From: Ideonella sp.
GTDB taxonomy: Bacteria > Pseudomonadota > Gammaproteobacteria > Burkholderiales > Burkholderiaceae_C
Direction of reading: 5' to 3'
NCBI GenBank assembly: GCA_015075545.1
Contig: JABTUC010000001.1
Coordinates: forward strand, 930,001-994,000
Length of the DNA: 64,000 nt
Shown here: in pieces, positions 1 to 8,408 of the stretch
Layout: each line of letters starts with the position of its first letter
Numbering within the stretch: the first letter of the stretch is position 1
Position numbers and translations under genes: made by a program
The notes under the pieces: generated by a model
The model's database searches: none
What the model was told of the DNA's origin: nothing
Seen by the model: the letters and a program-made list of their open reading frames with translations, nothing else

Positions 1-2112
1 GGCGCGCACCTGTTGCACGTCGGGACCCAGCACGCGGAACTGCACCGGATACGGCACCGGCGGCCCGTTGGGCAGCAGCTTGACGCGGCCGCGCACCTCG
101 GGAAACTCGTCGGCCAGCAGCGCGGGCAGCCGCCGGCGCAGCAGTTCGCGCTGCTCGAGGCTGCGTGCCAGCAGGATGCTCTGGCTGACGTTGCTCTGCG
201 GGAAGATCTGGTCCAGCGGCAGGTAGAAGCGCGGCACACCCGAACCGATCCACACGCTGACCGATTCGAGGCCCGGCTCCTTCAGCATGCGTTGCTCGAA
301 GCGGCGCGCGACCGCTTCGCTCTCCTGGATGGTCGAACCTTCGGGCAGCCACAGATCCACCAGGATCTCGGGCCGGCTCGAATCGGGGAAGAACTGCTGC
401 TGCACCTTGGCCATGCCGGCCAGCCCGAGCGCGAAGGTGAGCGCGGTGGCACCGATCGTCAGCCAGCGATGCTGCACGCACCAGTCGACCAGTACGCGAA
501 AGCGCGAGTAGAACGGCGTGTCGAACAACTCGTGCACCTGGCCGCCGGCGCGGCTGCTGGTGCGCAGCAGCGCCGCGCCGAGAAACGGCACGAAGTACAC
601 CGAGACCAGCCATGAGATCAGCAGCGCCGCCGAGGTCACCGCGAAGATCGCGAAGGTGTACTCGCCGGTCATCGACCTGGCCAGGCCGATCGGCAGGAAG
701 CCCGCCGCGGTGATCAGCGTGCCGGTGAGCATCGGCATCGAGGTGATCTCGTAGGCGAACGACGCCGCGCGCGCCTTGTCGTAGCCCTCCTCGAGCTTGC
801 GCACCATCATCTCCACCGCGATGATCGCGTCGTCGACCAGCAGCCCGAGCGCGATGATCAGCGAGCCGAGCGACACCTTGTGCAGGCCGACGCCCCAGTA
901 GTACATGGCGATGAAGGTGATCGCCAGCACCAGCGGGATCGTGATGCCCACCACCAGGCCCGGCCGCATGTCGATGCGCAGCGGCCGGGTGTGCAGCCCG
1001 AGGCTCACGAAGCTGACCGCCAGCACGACGACGACCGCCTCGATCAGCACGCGCACGAACTCGCCCACCGAGCGCGACACCGCGCGCGGCTGATCCTGCA
1101 CCTGCATCAGCTCGATGCCCGCGGGCAGGTCACGCCGCAGCGCGTCGGCCCTGGCGTGCAGCGCGTCGCCCAGCGCGACGATGTCGCCACCCTTGGCCAT
1201 TGCCACGCCCAACGCGATCACCGGCTTGCCCTGATAGCGCACCTTCACCGCCGGCGGGTCGACCGTGGCGCGCCGGATGTCGGCGATGTCGCCCAGGCGC
1301 AGGCTGCTGGCGACGCCGCTCGCAGGATTGATTGCGCGAATCGGAAAGCGCCGCAGTTCGTCGACCGAGTCGAAGGCGCCGGCCACTCGCACCTGCAGGT
1401 TCTGCGCGCCGGCGTTGAGCAGGCCCGCGCCCTCGACCGCGTTCTGCGCACCGAGCTGCGCGATCACCTGGTTCAGGTCGAGACCGAGCTGCGCCAGGCG
1501 CTGATGCGAGATCTCGACGAACAGCTTCTCGGGTTGCACGCCGAACAACTCGACCTTGGCGACATCGGGCACGCCCAGCAGCGCCGAACGCACGTCATCG
1601 GCGAATTCGCGCAGTTCCTCGTCGCTGAAGCCGTCGGCCGACAGCGCGAAGATCGAACCGTAGACGTCGCCGAAGTCGTCGTTGAACAGCGGCCCGATCA
1701 CGCCTTGCGGCAGCGTGCCGCGCATGTCGCCGACGCGTTTGCGCGCCTGGTACCAGGTGTTGGCCACCTCCTTCGGCGGCGCACTGTCGCGAAGCTGCAG
1801 GATGGTCAGCGACTCGCCGGGCTTGGTGTAGCTGCGGATGATGTCGGCATAGGGCACCTCCTGCAGCGTCTTCTCGATGCGGTCGGTCACCTGCTCGGCC
1901 ACCTGCCGTGCACTGGCGCCAGGCCAATACGCCTGCACCACCATCGCACGGAAGGTGAACGGCGGATCCTCGTCCTGGCCGAGCTGGAAGTAGGCGGCGA
2001 ACCCCAGCACCATCAGCACGATCAGCAGGTAGCGCGTCAGCGCTGCATGCTGCAGTGCCCAGCTCGAGAGGTTGAAGCGCTGCGCCTTGCTCGCGCCGAC
2101 GACCGCGGACAT
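1..2112 (-). CDS. RND efflux transporter permease, C-terminus outside the window
   Basis: Inner-membrane proton-driven pump subunit of the AcrB/MdtB superfamily, working with the adaptor encoded just upstream. Starting at ATG 2112 the frame stays open to base 1, giving 704 of the roughly 1,020-1,050 residues usual for the family. An N-terminal membrane helix lies near residues 18-36. A TM4-type motif, LGLLVDDAIIAVEM, has the Asp pair used for proton relay, and the porter-domain segments are typical. The start lies 14 bp after the adaptor stop, so the two are one operon. Substrate cannot be read from the sequence. The truncation is only the window edge. Confidence 0.93.
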   Translation of the reverse strand, partial: MSAVVGASKAQRFNLSSWALQHAALTRYLLIVLMVLGFAAYFQLGQDEDPPFTFRAMVVQAYWPGASARQVAEQVTDRIEKTLQEVPYADIIRSYTKPGESLTILQLRDSAPPKEVANTWYQARKRVGDMRGTLPQGVIGPLFNDDFGDVYGSIFALSADGFSDEELREFADDVRSALLGVPDVAKVELFGVQPEKLFVEISHQRLAQLGLDLNQVIAQLGAQNAVEGAGLLNAGAQNLQVRVAGAFDSVDELRRFPIRAINPASGVASSLRLGDIADIRRATVDPPAVKVRYQGKPVIALGVAMAKGGDIVALGDALHARADALRRDLPAGIELMQVQDQPRAVSRSVGEFVRVLIEAVVVVLAVSFVSLGLHTRPLRIDMRPGLVVGITIPLVLAITFIAMYYWGVGLHKVSLGSLIIALGLLVDDAIIAVEMMVRKLEEGYDKARAASFAYEITSMPMLTGTLITAAGFLPIGLARSMTGEYTFAIFAVTSAALLISWLVSVYFVPFLGAALLRTSSRAGGQVHELFDTPFYSRFRVLVDWCVQHRWLTIGATALTFALGLAGMAKVQQQFFPDSSRPEILVDLWLPEGSTIQESEAVARRFEQRMLKEPGLESVSVWIGSGVPRFYLPLDQIFPQSNVSQSILLARSLEQRELLRRRLPALLADEFPEVRGRVKLLPNGPPVPYPVQFRVLGPDVQQVRA

Positions 2113-2126
2113 CGGCAGCCCCTGCC

Positions 2127-3254
2127 TCAGCGCGATGCGATGCTGGCTCGCGCCGCGGTGTGGCCCGCGGCGGCGCCGCGCTCGGCGTACAGGCGCACCT
2201 TCTGCCCGGGGCTCAGCACGTGCACGCCGGCGACCACCACCGTCTCGCCGGGCGACAGCCCGGCGGCGATCACCACCTCGTTGCCTTCGGCGCCGGCCAC
2301 GCGCACGGCTTGCGCCGTGACTGTCATGCGCTCGCGGTCGAGCCGCCACACCGTCGGCGCACCCTTCAGCTCGAATACCGCAGCCAGCGGCAGCTTGATC
2401 TGGCCGGCCACGCGCGGCGCCTCGACTCGCACCGTCGCGGTCTGCCCGAGCCGTACGGCCGCACGCCCGACGTCGGCCTTGACGACGAAGGTGCGCGTTG
2501 CCGGGTCGGCGGCGGCGGCCACCTCGCGCACCGTGGCGGCGATCGGCGTCGCGCCGTCATTCCAGAGCTGCACCTGCAGCGCACCCGTCTTGCCGGCCAG
2601 CGCGCGCATCTGTGCCACGCGATCCTCGGGCACGTTGAAAACCACGTCGCGCGGGCCGTCGTGCGCCAATCGCACCACCGGCGCACCTGCGGCCACCACT
2701 GCGCCGGGCTCGGCGTCGACGCCGGTGATGACGCCCGATGCGTCGGCCGTCAGCGTCGCGTAGCGCGTCTGATTGCCCTGCACGCCGGCCTGCGCCCGCG
2801 CTTGTTCGTACTGCGCACGCGCAGCCGCCAGGCCGGTCTCACGACGTTCGAGCTCGAGCCCGCTGATGAACCCCTGGGCGCGCAGTTCCTTGTAGCGCTC
2901 GAACTCGGCTCGGTTGAACTCGTAGTTCGCCTTGGCCGCGCCAAGCGCGGCCTGCGCCGCCTCTTGACCCAGCCTGAGGTCGCTGGGGTCGAGTTGCGCC
3001 AGCACCTGACCGGCGCGCACCGCGTCGCCAAGATCGGCCGCGCGCGACAGCAACTTGCCGCCGACCCGAAACCCCAGCCTCGACTCGGTGCGCGCGCGCA
3101 CGTCCGCGGCGTACTCGTGGAACCCGCCGACAGTCGACTCGACGGTGACGATGCGCACCGAGCGGATCGGTTCGGCCGGCGGCGGCACGGGTGAGCAGGC
3201 GGCGAGCCCGACGGCGGCAACGGGCAACAGCGTGGCGATGACGATGTGCTTCAT
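2127..3254 (-). CDS. RND efflux periplasmic adaptor (membrane fusion lipoprotein)
   Basis: HlyD/AcrA-type adaptor of 375 residues that links the inner-membrane pump to an outer-membrane channel. The N-terminus is a lipoprotein signal with lipobox LAAC at about residue 20. A lipoyl/barrel-sandwich half-motif (GFRVGGKLLSR) is followed by an alpha-helical hairpin rich in Ala, Glu and Arg (about 90-165), then beta-barrel and membrane-proximal domains ending in the usual LSPGQKVRLY. ATG 3254 is chosen because the signal peptide begins there and because the -10 element and operator lie upstream at 3297-3323; longer in-frame starts would sit upstream of the promoter. It is the first gene of the operon with the permease. 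Confidence 0.93.
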   Translation of the reverse strand: MKHIVIATLLPVAAVGLAACSPVPPPAEPIRSVRIVTVESTVGGFHEYAADVRARTESRLGFRVGGKLLSRAADLGDAVRAGQVLAQLDPSDLRLGQEAAQAALGAAKANYEFNRAEFERYKELRAQGFISGLELERRETGLAAARAQYEQARAQAGVQGNQTRYATLTADASGVITGVDAEPGAVVAAGAPVVRLAHDGPRDVVFNVPEDRVAQMRALAGKTGALQVQLWNDGATPIAATVREVAAAADPATRTFVVKADVGRAAVRLGQTATVRVEAPRVAGQIKLPLAAVFELKGAPTVWRLDRERMTVTAQAVRVAGAEGNEVVIAAGLSPGETVVVAGVHVLSPGQKVRLYAERGAAAGHTAARASIASR

Positions 3255-3296
3255 GGGCAGGCGGGCTCGGGGGGCGTTGGGAAAGCGCCCAGATCC

Positions 3297-3320
3297 ATTA
3301 CTGACTAACCGGTCAGTAAT
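3297..3320. promoter_or_regulatory. Palindromic operator overlapping the RND promoter
   Basis: A perfect inverted repeat with arms ATTACTGAC (3297-3305) and GTCAGTAAT (3312-3320) and a 6-bp centre. It overlaps the -10 element and the predicted transcription start of the efflux operon. The ACTGAC...GTCAGT form is like operators of TetR-family efflux repressors (AcrR-like). The matching repressor gene is not visible in this window and may lie beyond base 1. Confidence 0.65.
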
Positions 3321-3346
3321 GTATTCATCACCCTCGCGGCTGTCAA
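3318..3346 (-). promoter_or_regulatory. Sigma-70 promoter of the RND operon
   Basis: On the minus strand there is a consensus -35 TTGACA (3346-3341), a 17-bp spacer and -10 TACATT (3323-3318). The adaptor ATG is about 65 bp downstream. This is the best-matching sigma-70 promoter noted in the window. Confidence 0.7.
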
Positions 3347-3367
3347 ACGCGACTCGTTTCAATTGAC

Positions 3368-4237
3368 ATGAAAATCGCCCGCGTGGGTGTCGGTCACTAC
3401 GAGAACTTCCCGGTGGCATCGCTGCTGTGCCCGCCGGCACTGCGCCAACCGGTACGCGCGATCTACGCTTTCGCCCGCACCGCCGACGACATCGCCGACG
3501 AGGGCGACTGCGCACCCGCACACCGCCTCGATGAACTGGGCCGCTTTCGCGAGGCGTTGGTGGCTGCCTTCGGCGGTGCGGCGCCGGCCGAAGGGCCCTG
3601 GAGCGCGGTGTTCGACGCACTGGCGCGTGCCTTGCGAACGCACGCCCTGCCCTCGGCTCCGCTGCACGCGTTGCTCGATGCCTTCGAGCAGGACGTGGGC
3701 AACCCCGTCTATGCCGACCGCGACGCCCTGCTCGACTATTGCGGCCGCTCGGCCAATCCGATCGGACGCCTGTTGCTGCACCTCTACGGCGTCGACGATG
3801 CGCAGTCGCTGCGCCAGGCCGATGCGTTGTGCTCGGGCCTGCAACTGATCAACTTCTGGCAGGACCTCGGCGTCGACCTGCCGCGCGGGCGCAACTACCT
3901 GCCGCATGCCGACGCGGCACGCCATGGCGTCGATGTCGCCGACCCGCGCGAGCTGCGCGACACCCCGGCACTGCGCGAGCTGGTGCGCGAACTGGTGCGC
4001 TGGGCTGCGTCGCTGATGGCCGAAGGCGCGCCGCTGCCGCTGCGCGTGTCGGGCCGCGCCGGCTGGGAACTGCGCCTCGTGGTACACGGCGGCTGGCGCA
4101 TCCTTGAGAGAATCGCGCGCATGAACTACGCGTCGATCGTCCGGCGGCCGAAGCTGAGCTTCAGCGATGCGCCGCTGCTGGCGTGGCGCAGTTGGCACTA
4201 TCGCGCCGCGTGGTTTCAGCCCGGGCGTCTGGCGTGA
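3368..4237 (+). CDS. hpnC: Hydroxysqualene synthase HpnC
   Basis: Trans-isoprenyl diphosphate synthase of 289 residues. In the three-enzyme bacterial route, HpnD condenses two farnesyl diphosphates to presqualene diphosphate, HpnC converts this to hydroxysqualene and HpnE reduces it to squalene for hopanoids. The first Asp-rich motif is visible as TADDIADEGD, and the second is the degenerate FWQDLGVDLPRGRNYLP typical of HpnC. ATG 3368 opens the reading frame. Its stop overlaps the hpnD start by 4 bp, so translation is probably coupled. It is divergent from the efflux operon. Confidence 0.92.
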   Translation: MKIARVGVGHYENFPVASLLCPPALRQPVRAIYAFARTADDIADEGDCAPAHRLDELGRFREALVAAFGGAAPAEGPWSAVFDALARALRTHALPSAPLHALLDAFEQDVGNPVYADRDALLDYCGRSANPIGRLLLHLYGVDDAQSLRQADALCSGLQLINFWQDLGVDLPRGRNYLPHADAARHGVDVADPRELRDTPALRELVRELVRWAASLMAEGAPLPLRVSGRAGWELRLVVHGGWRILERIARMNYASIVRRPKLSFSDAPLLAWRSWHYRAAWFQPGRLA

Positions 4238-5082
4238 ACCCCGAGCAATACGTGCAGCAGAAGGCGGCGGGCAGCGGCTCGTCCTTCTACTACGCGTTCA
4301 TGTTCCTGCCAGCACCCAAGCGCGCGGCGATCACGGCCTTCTACGCCTTCTGCCGCGAGATCGACGACGTGGTCGACGAAGTCACCGATCCTGGCGTGGC
4401 CGCCGCCAAGCTCGCCTGGTGGCGGCAGGAGGTGGCCAGCGCGTTCGCCGGTACACCGAACCATCCGGTCCTGCAGGCGTTGACGCCACTGGCCGGCATG
4501 CACCGCATCGAGGCATCGCACCTGCTGGCAGTGATCGAAGGCTGTCAGATGGATCTCGACCAGACGAGGTACCTCGACTTCGCGCTGCTGCGGCGTTACT
4601 GCCATCTGGTGGCCGGGGTCGTCGGCGAGGTGGCGGCCAACATCTTCGGGCGCAGCAGCGAGCGCACGATCGACTATGCGCACAAGCTCGGCCTGGCGCT
4701 GCAACTCACCAACATCATTCGCGATGTCGGCGACGACGCACGGCGCGGCCGCATCTATCTGCCGCTGGAGGATCTGCAGCGCTTCGGCGTCAAGGCATCG
4801 GAGATCCTGCAGCGAGAGGCGCCCTGGGGTTACAGCGACCGTTTCACGAGGCTGATGCGCTTCGAGGCGCGGCGTGCGCAGGCCACCTACGACGAAGCGC
4901 TGGCGTTGCTGCCCGAAGTCGACCGCGAGGCGCAACGGCCCGGGCTGATGATGGCCAACATCTACCGCACGCTGCTGCAGGAAATCGAGGACGACGGCTT
5001 CCAGGTGCTGCACCAGCGCACGTCGTTGACGCCACTGCGCAAGCTGTGGATTGCGGCGCGCACACAGTGGCAAGGCCACTGA
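4234..5082 (+). CDS. hpnD: Presqualene diphosphate synthase HpnD
   Basis: Squalene/phytoene synthase family protein of 282 residues that condenses two farnesyl diphosphates. Both Mg-binding Asp-rich motifs are complete: EIDDVVDEV near residue 45 and NIIRDVGDDARRGRIYLP near 165. GTG 4234 is chosen because it overlaps the hpnC stop (GTGA) and gives the usual N-terminus (NPEQYVQQKAAGSGSSFYYAF); an in-frame ATG at 4183 would lie well inside hpnC. hpnE follows immediately. Confidence 0.93.
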   Translation: MNPEQYVQQKAAGSGSSFYYAFMFLPAPKRAAITAFYAFCREIDDVVDEVTDPGVAAAKLAWWRQEVASAFAGTPNHPVLQALTPLAGMHRIEASHLLAVIEGCQMDLDQTRYLDFALLRRYCHLVAGVVGEVAANIFGRSSERTIDYAHKLGLALQLTNIIRDVGDDARRGRIYLPLEDLQRFGVKASEILQREAPWGYSDRFTRLMRFEARRAQATYDEALALLPEVDREAQRPGLMMANIYRTLLQEIEDDGFQVLHQRTSLTPLRKLWIAARTQWQGH

Positions 5083-5083
5083 A

Positions 5084-6367
5084 GTGGGCCGCGCGTGCCG
5101 GCGCGTGGCGGTGGTCGGGGCCGGCTGGGCAGGCCTGGCCGCCGCGGTACAGGCCAGCGCCGATGGCCATGCGGTCACGCTGTTCGAGATGGCCAGTCAC
5201 GTTGGCGGACGGGCACGCAGCGTTGCCATCGAAGGCCTGGCGCTCGACAACGGCCAGCACATCTTGCTCGGTGCCTACAGCGAGACGCTGCGGCTGATGC
5301 GGCTCGTCGGGGTCGACCCCGAACAGTTGCTGCAACGACGCCCGCTCGAGCTGCTGTATCCGGATGGCAGCGGGCTTCGCCTGCCACGCGGCAATGCGCA
5401 TCTGGCGTTCGCATGGGCCGTCGCGCGGCGGCGCGGATGGCGCTGGCGCGAACGCGCTGCGCTGCTGGTGCAGGCCCTCGGCTGGCTGCGCAACGGCATG
5501 CGCAACCCTGGCGTCGGGACCGTCGGGCAACTCTGCGCCGTGCTGCCGCAGCGCGTGCGCGCGGAGCTGATCGATCCACTGTGCATCGCTGCGCTGAACA
5601 CGCCCTCGGCCGACGCCGATGCCACGGTGTTCCTGCGCGTGCTGGCCGACGGATTGTTCGGCGGGCGCGGCAGTTCGGACCTGTTGCTGCCGGCCGCCGG
5701 CCTGTCGCAGTTGCTGCCGCAACCGGCGCTGCACTGGCTCGAGCGCCAGGGGGCCACGTTGCGGCTCAAGCACCGAGTGCAGGCGATCGCCACGGGTGTG
5801 CGCAGCGCATGGTCGGTCGATGGCTGCGAATTCGATGCGGCGATCCTGGCCTGTAGCGCCAGCGAGGCGGCGCGGTTGGCCTCACCGCTGAACGCCCCCT
5901 GGTCGGCACGCGCACAGTCGCTGACGCATGAGCCCATAGCCACCGTCTACCTGCGCCGAACGCGGCCGCTGACCGCGCCGATGGTGGCACTGCACAGCGG
6001 CGCCGAACAACCGGCGCAGTTCGCCTTCGACCTGGGGTTGCTCGGGCAGCACCCCGGCCTGGCGGCGTTCGTGGTCAGCGGCGCCCGTCATTGGATCGAC
6101 CGCGGCCTGCCGGCGCTGGCCTCGGCGGTGCAGCGTCAGGCGGCGCACGATCTGCGCGGTTCGTTCGACGACCGACCCGAGATCGTGCACAGCACGATCG
6201 AGCGACGCGCCACCTTTGCCTGCGTGCCGGCGCTGGCGCGGCCACCGGCGAAAGTGGCACCGTGCCTGTGGGCCGCCGGCGACTACGTCGACGGACCCTA
6301 CCCGGCGACGCTCGAAGGCGCAGTGCGCTCGGGCGTCGGCGCCGCCCGGGCGGCACAGGCCGCGTAG
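5084..6367 (+). CDS. hpnE: Hydroxysqualene dehydroxylase HpnE
   Basis: FAD-dependent amine-oxidase-fold enzyme of about 427 residues that reduces hydroxysqualene to squalene, the last step of the HpnCDE route. The N-terminal dinucleotide-binding motif is VAVVGAGWAGLAAAV, followed by GGRARS. The C-terminus has the family's FAD-contacting segment LWAAGDYVDGPYPATLEGAVRSG (shown here only to locate it). GTG 5084 lies 1 bp after the hpnD stop; GTG 5105 is also possible. No squalene-hopene cyclase gene is in the window, so the cyclisation step must be encoded elsewhere. Confidence 0.9.
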   Translation: MGRACRRVAVVGAGWAGLAAAVQASADGHAVTLFEMASHVGGRARSVAIEGLALDNGQHILLGAYSETLRLMRLVGVDPEQLLQRRPLELLYPDGSGLRLPRGNAHLAFAWAVARRRGWRWRERAALLVQALGWLRNGMRNPGVGTVGQLCAVLPQRVRAELIDPLCIAALNTPSADADATVFLRVLADGLFGGRGSSDLLLPAAGLSQLLPQPALHWLERQGATLRLKHRVQAIATGVRSAWSVDGCEFDAAILACSASEAARLASPLNAPWSARAQSLTHEPIATVYLRRTRPLTAPMVALHSGAEQPAQFAFDLGLLGQHPGLAAFVVSGARHWIDRGLPALASAVQRQAAHDLRGSFDDRPEIVHSTIERRATFACVPALARPPAKVAPCLWAAGDYVDGPYPATLEGAVRSGVGAARAAQAA

Positions 6368-6423
6368 CCATTGCTGTGGTCGCGGCCGTGAATTCGCGCT
6401 TTCAGGATGCAGAATCACGTTCC

Positions 6424-7209
6424 ATGAAGGAAGAGCGAAGAGAAGCCACGCGCCCGTCGGTGGCGCCGACCATCCAGGTCATCGAGCGCATGTTCACGTT
6501 GCTCGACGTGCTCGCGTCACAGCCCGATCCGGTGCCATTGAAGCACCTGACCGAGCGCACCGGTCTTCATCCGTCGACCGCGCACCGCATCCTCAACGAT
6601 CTGGTGATCGGTCGCTTCGTCGATCGGCCCGAGGCCGGCAGCTACCGTCTCGGCATGCGTCTGCTCGAGTTGGGCAACCTCGTCAAGGCGCGACTCGACG
6701 TGCGCGACGCGGCGCTCGGGCCGATGCGCGAACTGCACAAGCTGACTCACCAGCCGGTCAATCTTTCGGTACGCCAGGGCGACGAGATCGTCTATATCGA
6801 ACGCACGTACAGCGAGCGCTCGGGCATGCAGGTGGTGCGCGCCGTCGGCGGCCGGGCACCGCTGCACCTGACTTCGGTGGGCAAGCTCTTCCTGGCCTTC
6901 GACGAGCCGCAGCGCGTGCGCGCGTACGCCACACGCACCGGCTTGGCAGGCCATACCCGCAACAGCATCACCGACCTCGCTCGCCTGGAGCGTGAGTTGT
7001 CGCAGGTGCGCCAGACCGCGACCGCGCGCGACGACGAGGAACTCGAACTCGGGGTGCGCTGCCTCGCCGCAGGGATCTTCGACGATCAGTCGAGTCTGGT
7101 GGCCGGGCTGTCGGTGTCGGCGCCGGCCGACCGGCTCGAGGAGTCTTGGCTAGAACGTGTCCGAGCCACTGCGGCCCAGATCTCCCTCGCCCTCGGTCAC
7201 CGTCGCTGA
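6424..7209 (+). CDS. IclR-family transcriptional regulator
   Basis: DNA-binding repressor or activator of 261 residues. An N-terminal winged helix-turn-helix (about residues 15-75: TIQVIERMFTLLDVL, HPSTAHRILNDL) is followed by the IclR effector-binding domain (about 90-255), with hallmark segments IVYIERTYS and LTSVGKLFLA. ATG 6424 precedes the typical basic N-terminus. It may be read through from hpnE, 56 bp upstream, but nothing else ties it to hopanoids and its effector is unknown. Its last 60 bases overlap the 3' end of the opposing endopeptidase gene. Confidence 0.9.
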   Translation: MKEERREATRPSVAPTIQVIERMFTLLDVLASQPDPVPLKHLTERTGLHPSTAHRILNDLVIGRFVDRPEAGSYRLGMRLLELGNLVKARLDVRDAALGPMRELHKLTHQPVNLSVRQGDEIVYIERTYSERSGMQVVRAVGGRAPLHLTSVGKLFLAFDEPQRVRAYATRTGLAGHTRNSITDLARLERELSQVRQTATARDDEELELGVRCLAAGIFDDQSSLVAGLSVSAPADRLEESWLERVRATAAQISLALGHRR

Positions 7210-8238
7210 AGGCTCGTGCGCCACCGCCGCGGGCGCCTCTGGCGCCTCCGGCGGGCGCTGCGCGGTCGGCAGCGAGTCGAGCCAGTGGCGGATGCGCTCG
7301 GCATCGCCGATTCGAGAGTAGCGGCCGACCGAATCGAGCAGCACCATGATCAGCTTGCGCCCGGCCAGTTCGGCCTGCATCACCAAGCAGCGCCCGGCCT
7401 CGGAGATGTAGCCCGTCTTCTGCAGGCCGATTTCCCACGACGGACTGCGCACCAGCGAGTTCGTGGTGTGAAAGCGCACCATGCGGCGACCGATGGGCAC
7501 CGTGGCGTCGGAATCGGTGGAGTACTCGCGAAGCACCGGATGCTCGTACGCCGCCCTGACGAGCAGCGCCAGATCGTGAGCGCTCGAGCGGTTGTCGCTC
7601 GACAGCCCCGTGGGCTCGACGAAGTGCGAATCGTGCATGCCGAGCTCGACCGCCTTGCGGTTCATCGCCTCGACCAACTCCGGCAGCCCGCCCGGGTAAG
7701 CGGCACCGATCGAATAGGCGGCGCGGTTCTCCGAGGACATCAACGCCAGATGCATCAACTCGCCGCGCGACAGCGTGGCACCCACGCGCAGACGCGAGCG
7801 GTTGTTCCTCGGCGTATCGAGCGCCACCTTGGCGACCTTGATCGGCTCGTCCATCGACTGACCGGCATCGAGCACGACCACCGCCGTCATCAGCTTGGTG
7901 ATCGAGGCGATCGGCAACACCGCTTCGGCGTTCTTGCTGTACAGAACCTCGTCGGTATCCTGATCGATCACCAGGGCCGCGCTCGACTTCAGGCGAAGCG
8001 CGTCCTCGGTGCTGCGCAAGCCCTGCTTCTGCGCCAGGGAAGGGCGCGCGACCGTGCGCACCTTGCGGCGCGCTGCGCTCTTGGCCGCATTGCTGCTCTT
8101 GGCCTTGGCTGCTGGTCGCGCATCGGCACCAGCCACCGCGGTAGTGGGCATCGCCAGAAAACAAGCCAGCGTGAACACACCAGCCGCCCATAGGCCCAAT
8201 TGCTTCAGCAACGCCGTTCCCCAGGTTCTTGCATGCAT
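7150..8238 (-). CDS. pbpG: D-alanyl-D-alanine endopeptidase (PBP7-type, S11 serine peptidase)
   Basis: Periplasmic low-molecular-weight penicillin-binding protein of 362 residues acting on peptidoglycan cross-links. The active-site triad is complete: SITK (S112-K115), SEN (169-171) and KTG (274-276). A signal peptide lies at about residues 8-38, followed by a basic Ala/Lys linker. ATG 8238 is chosen because a promoter at 8284-8312 would place the RNA start near 8277, which rules out the longer frame start at 8301. The C-terminus is an Ala/Pro/Glu-rich tail overlapping the opposing IclR gene. DacA-type carboxypeptidase is less likely because no C-terminal PBP5 domain or amphipathic anchor is seen. 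Confidence 0.9.
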   Translation of the reverse strand: MHARTWGTALLKQLGLWAAGVFTLACFLAMPTTAVAGADARPAAKAKSSNAAKSAARRKVRTVARPSLAQKQGLRSTEDALRLKSSAALVIDQDTDEVLYSKNAEAVLPIASITKLMTAVVVLDAGQSMDEPIKVAKVALDTPRNNRSRLRVGATLSRGELMHLALMSSENRAAYSIGAAYPGGLPELVEAMNRKAVELGMHDSHFVEPTGLSSDNRSSAHDLALLVRAAYEHPVLREYSTDSDATVPIGRRMVRFHTTNSLVRSPSWEIGLQKTGYISEAGRCLVMQAELAGRKLIMVLLDSVGRYSRIGDAERIRHWLDSLPTAQRPPEAPEAPAAVAHEPSATVTEGEGDLGRSGSDTF

Positions 8239-8283
8239 GCCCGATTGAGACAAACGAACCGGCCATGAGCTGACCGGTGCGCC

Positions 8284-8312
8284 AGTGTATCGGCGCATCA
8301 AAACGCGGGCAA
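8284..8312 (-). promoter_or_regulatory. Probable promoter of pbpG
   Basis: Minus-strand -35 TTGCCC (8312-8307), 17-bp spacer and -10 TACACT (8289-8284). The start codon is 45 bp downstream. It fits sigma-70 spacing exactly, with a moderate -35 match. Confidence 0.5.
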
Positions 8313-8408
8313 TATCAAAAGCTTAGGGAATTTTCCTCAAGTGCGGGGGTACGCCAACTTCTGCCGTGCGTTGTTGCCACCGCGTCTCGGGGGCGCAGAA
8401 ACCCGGGT

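Noticed and set aside
880-2763. 627-residue open frame on the plus strand across the efflux genes
   Set aside because: His/Arg/Gln-rich antisense shadow of the RND operon, with no family motif. High GC and codon bias create such frames.
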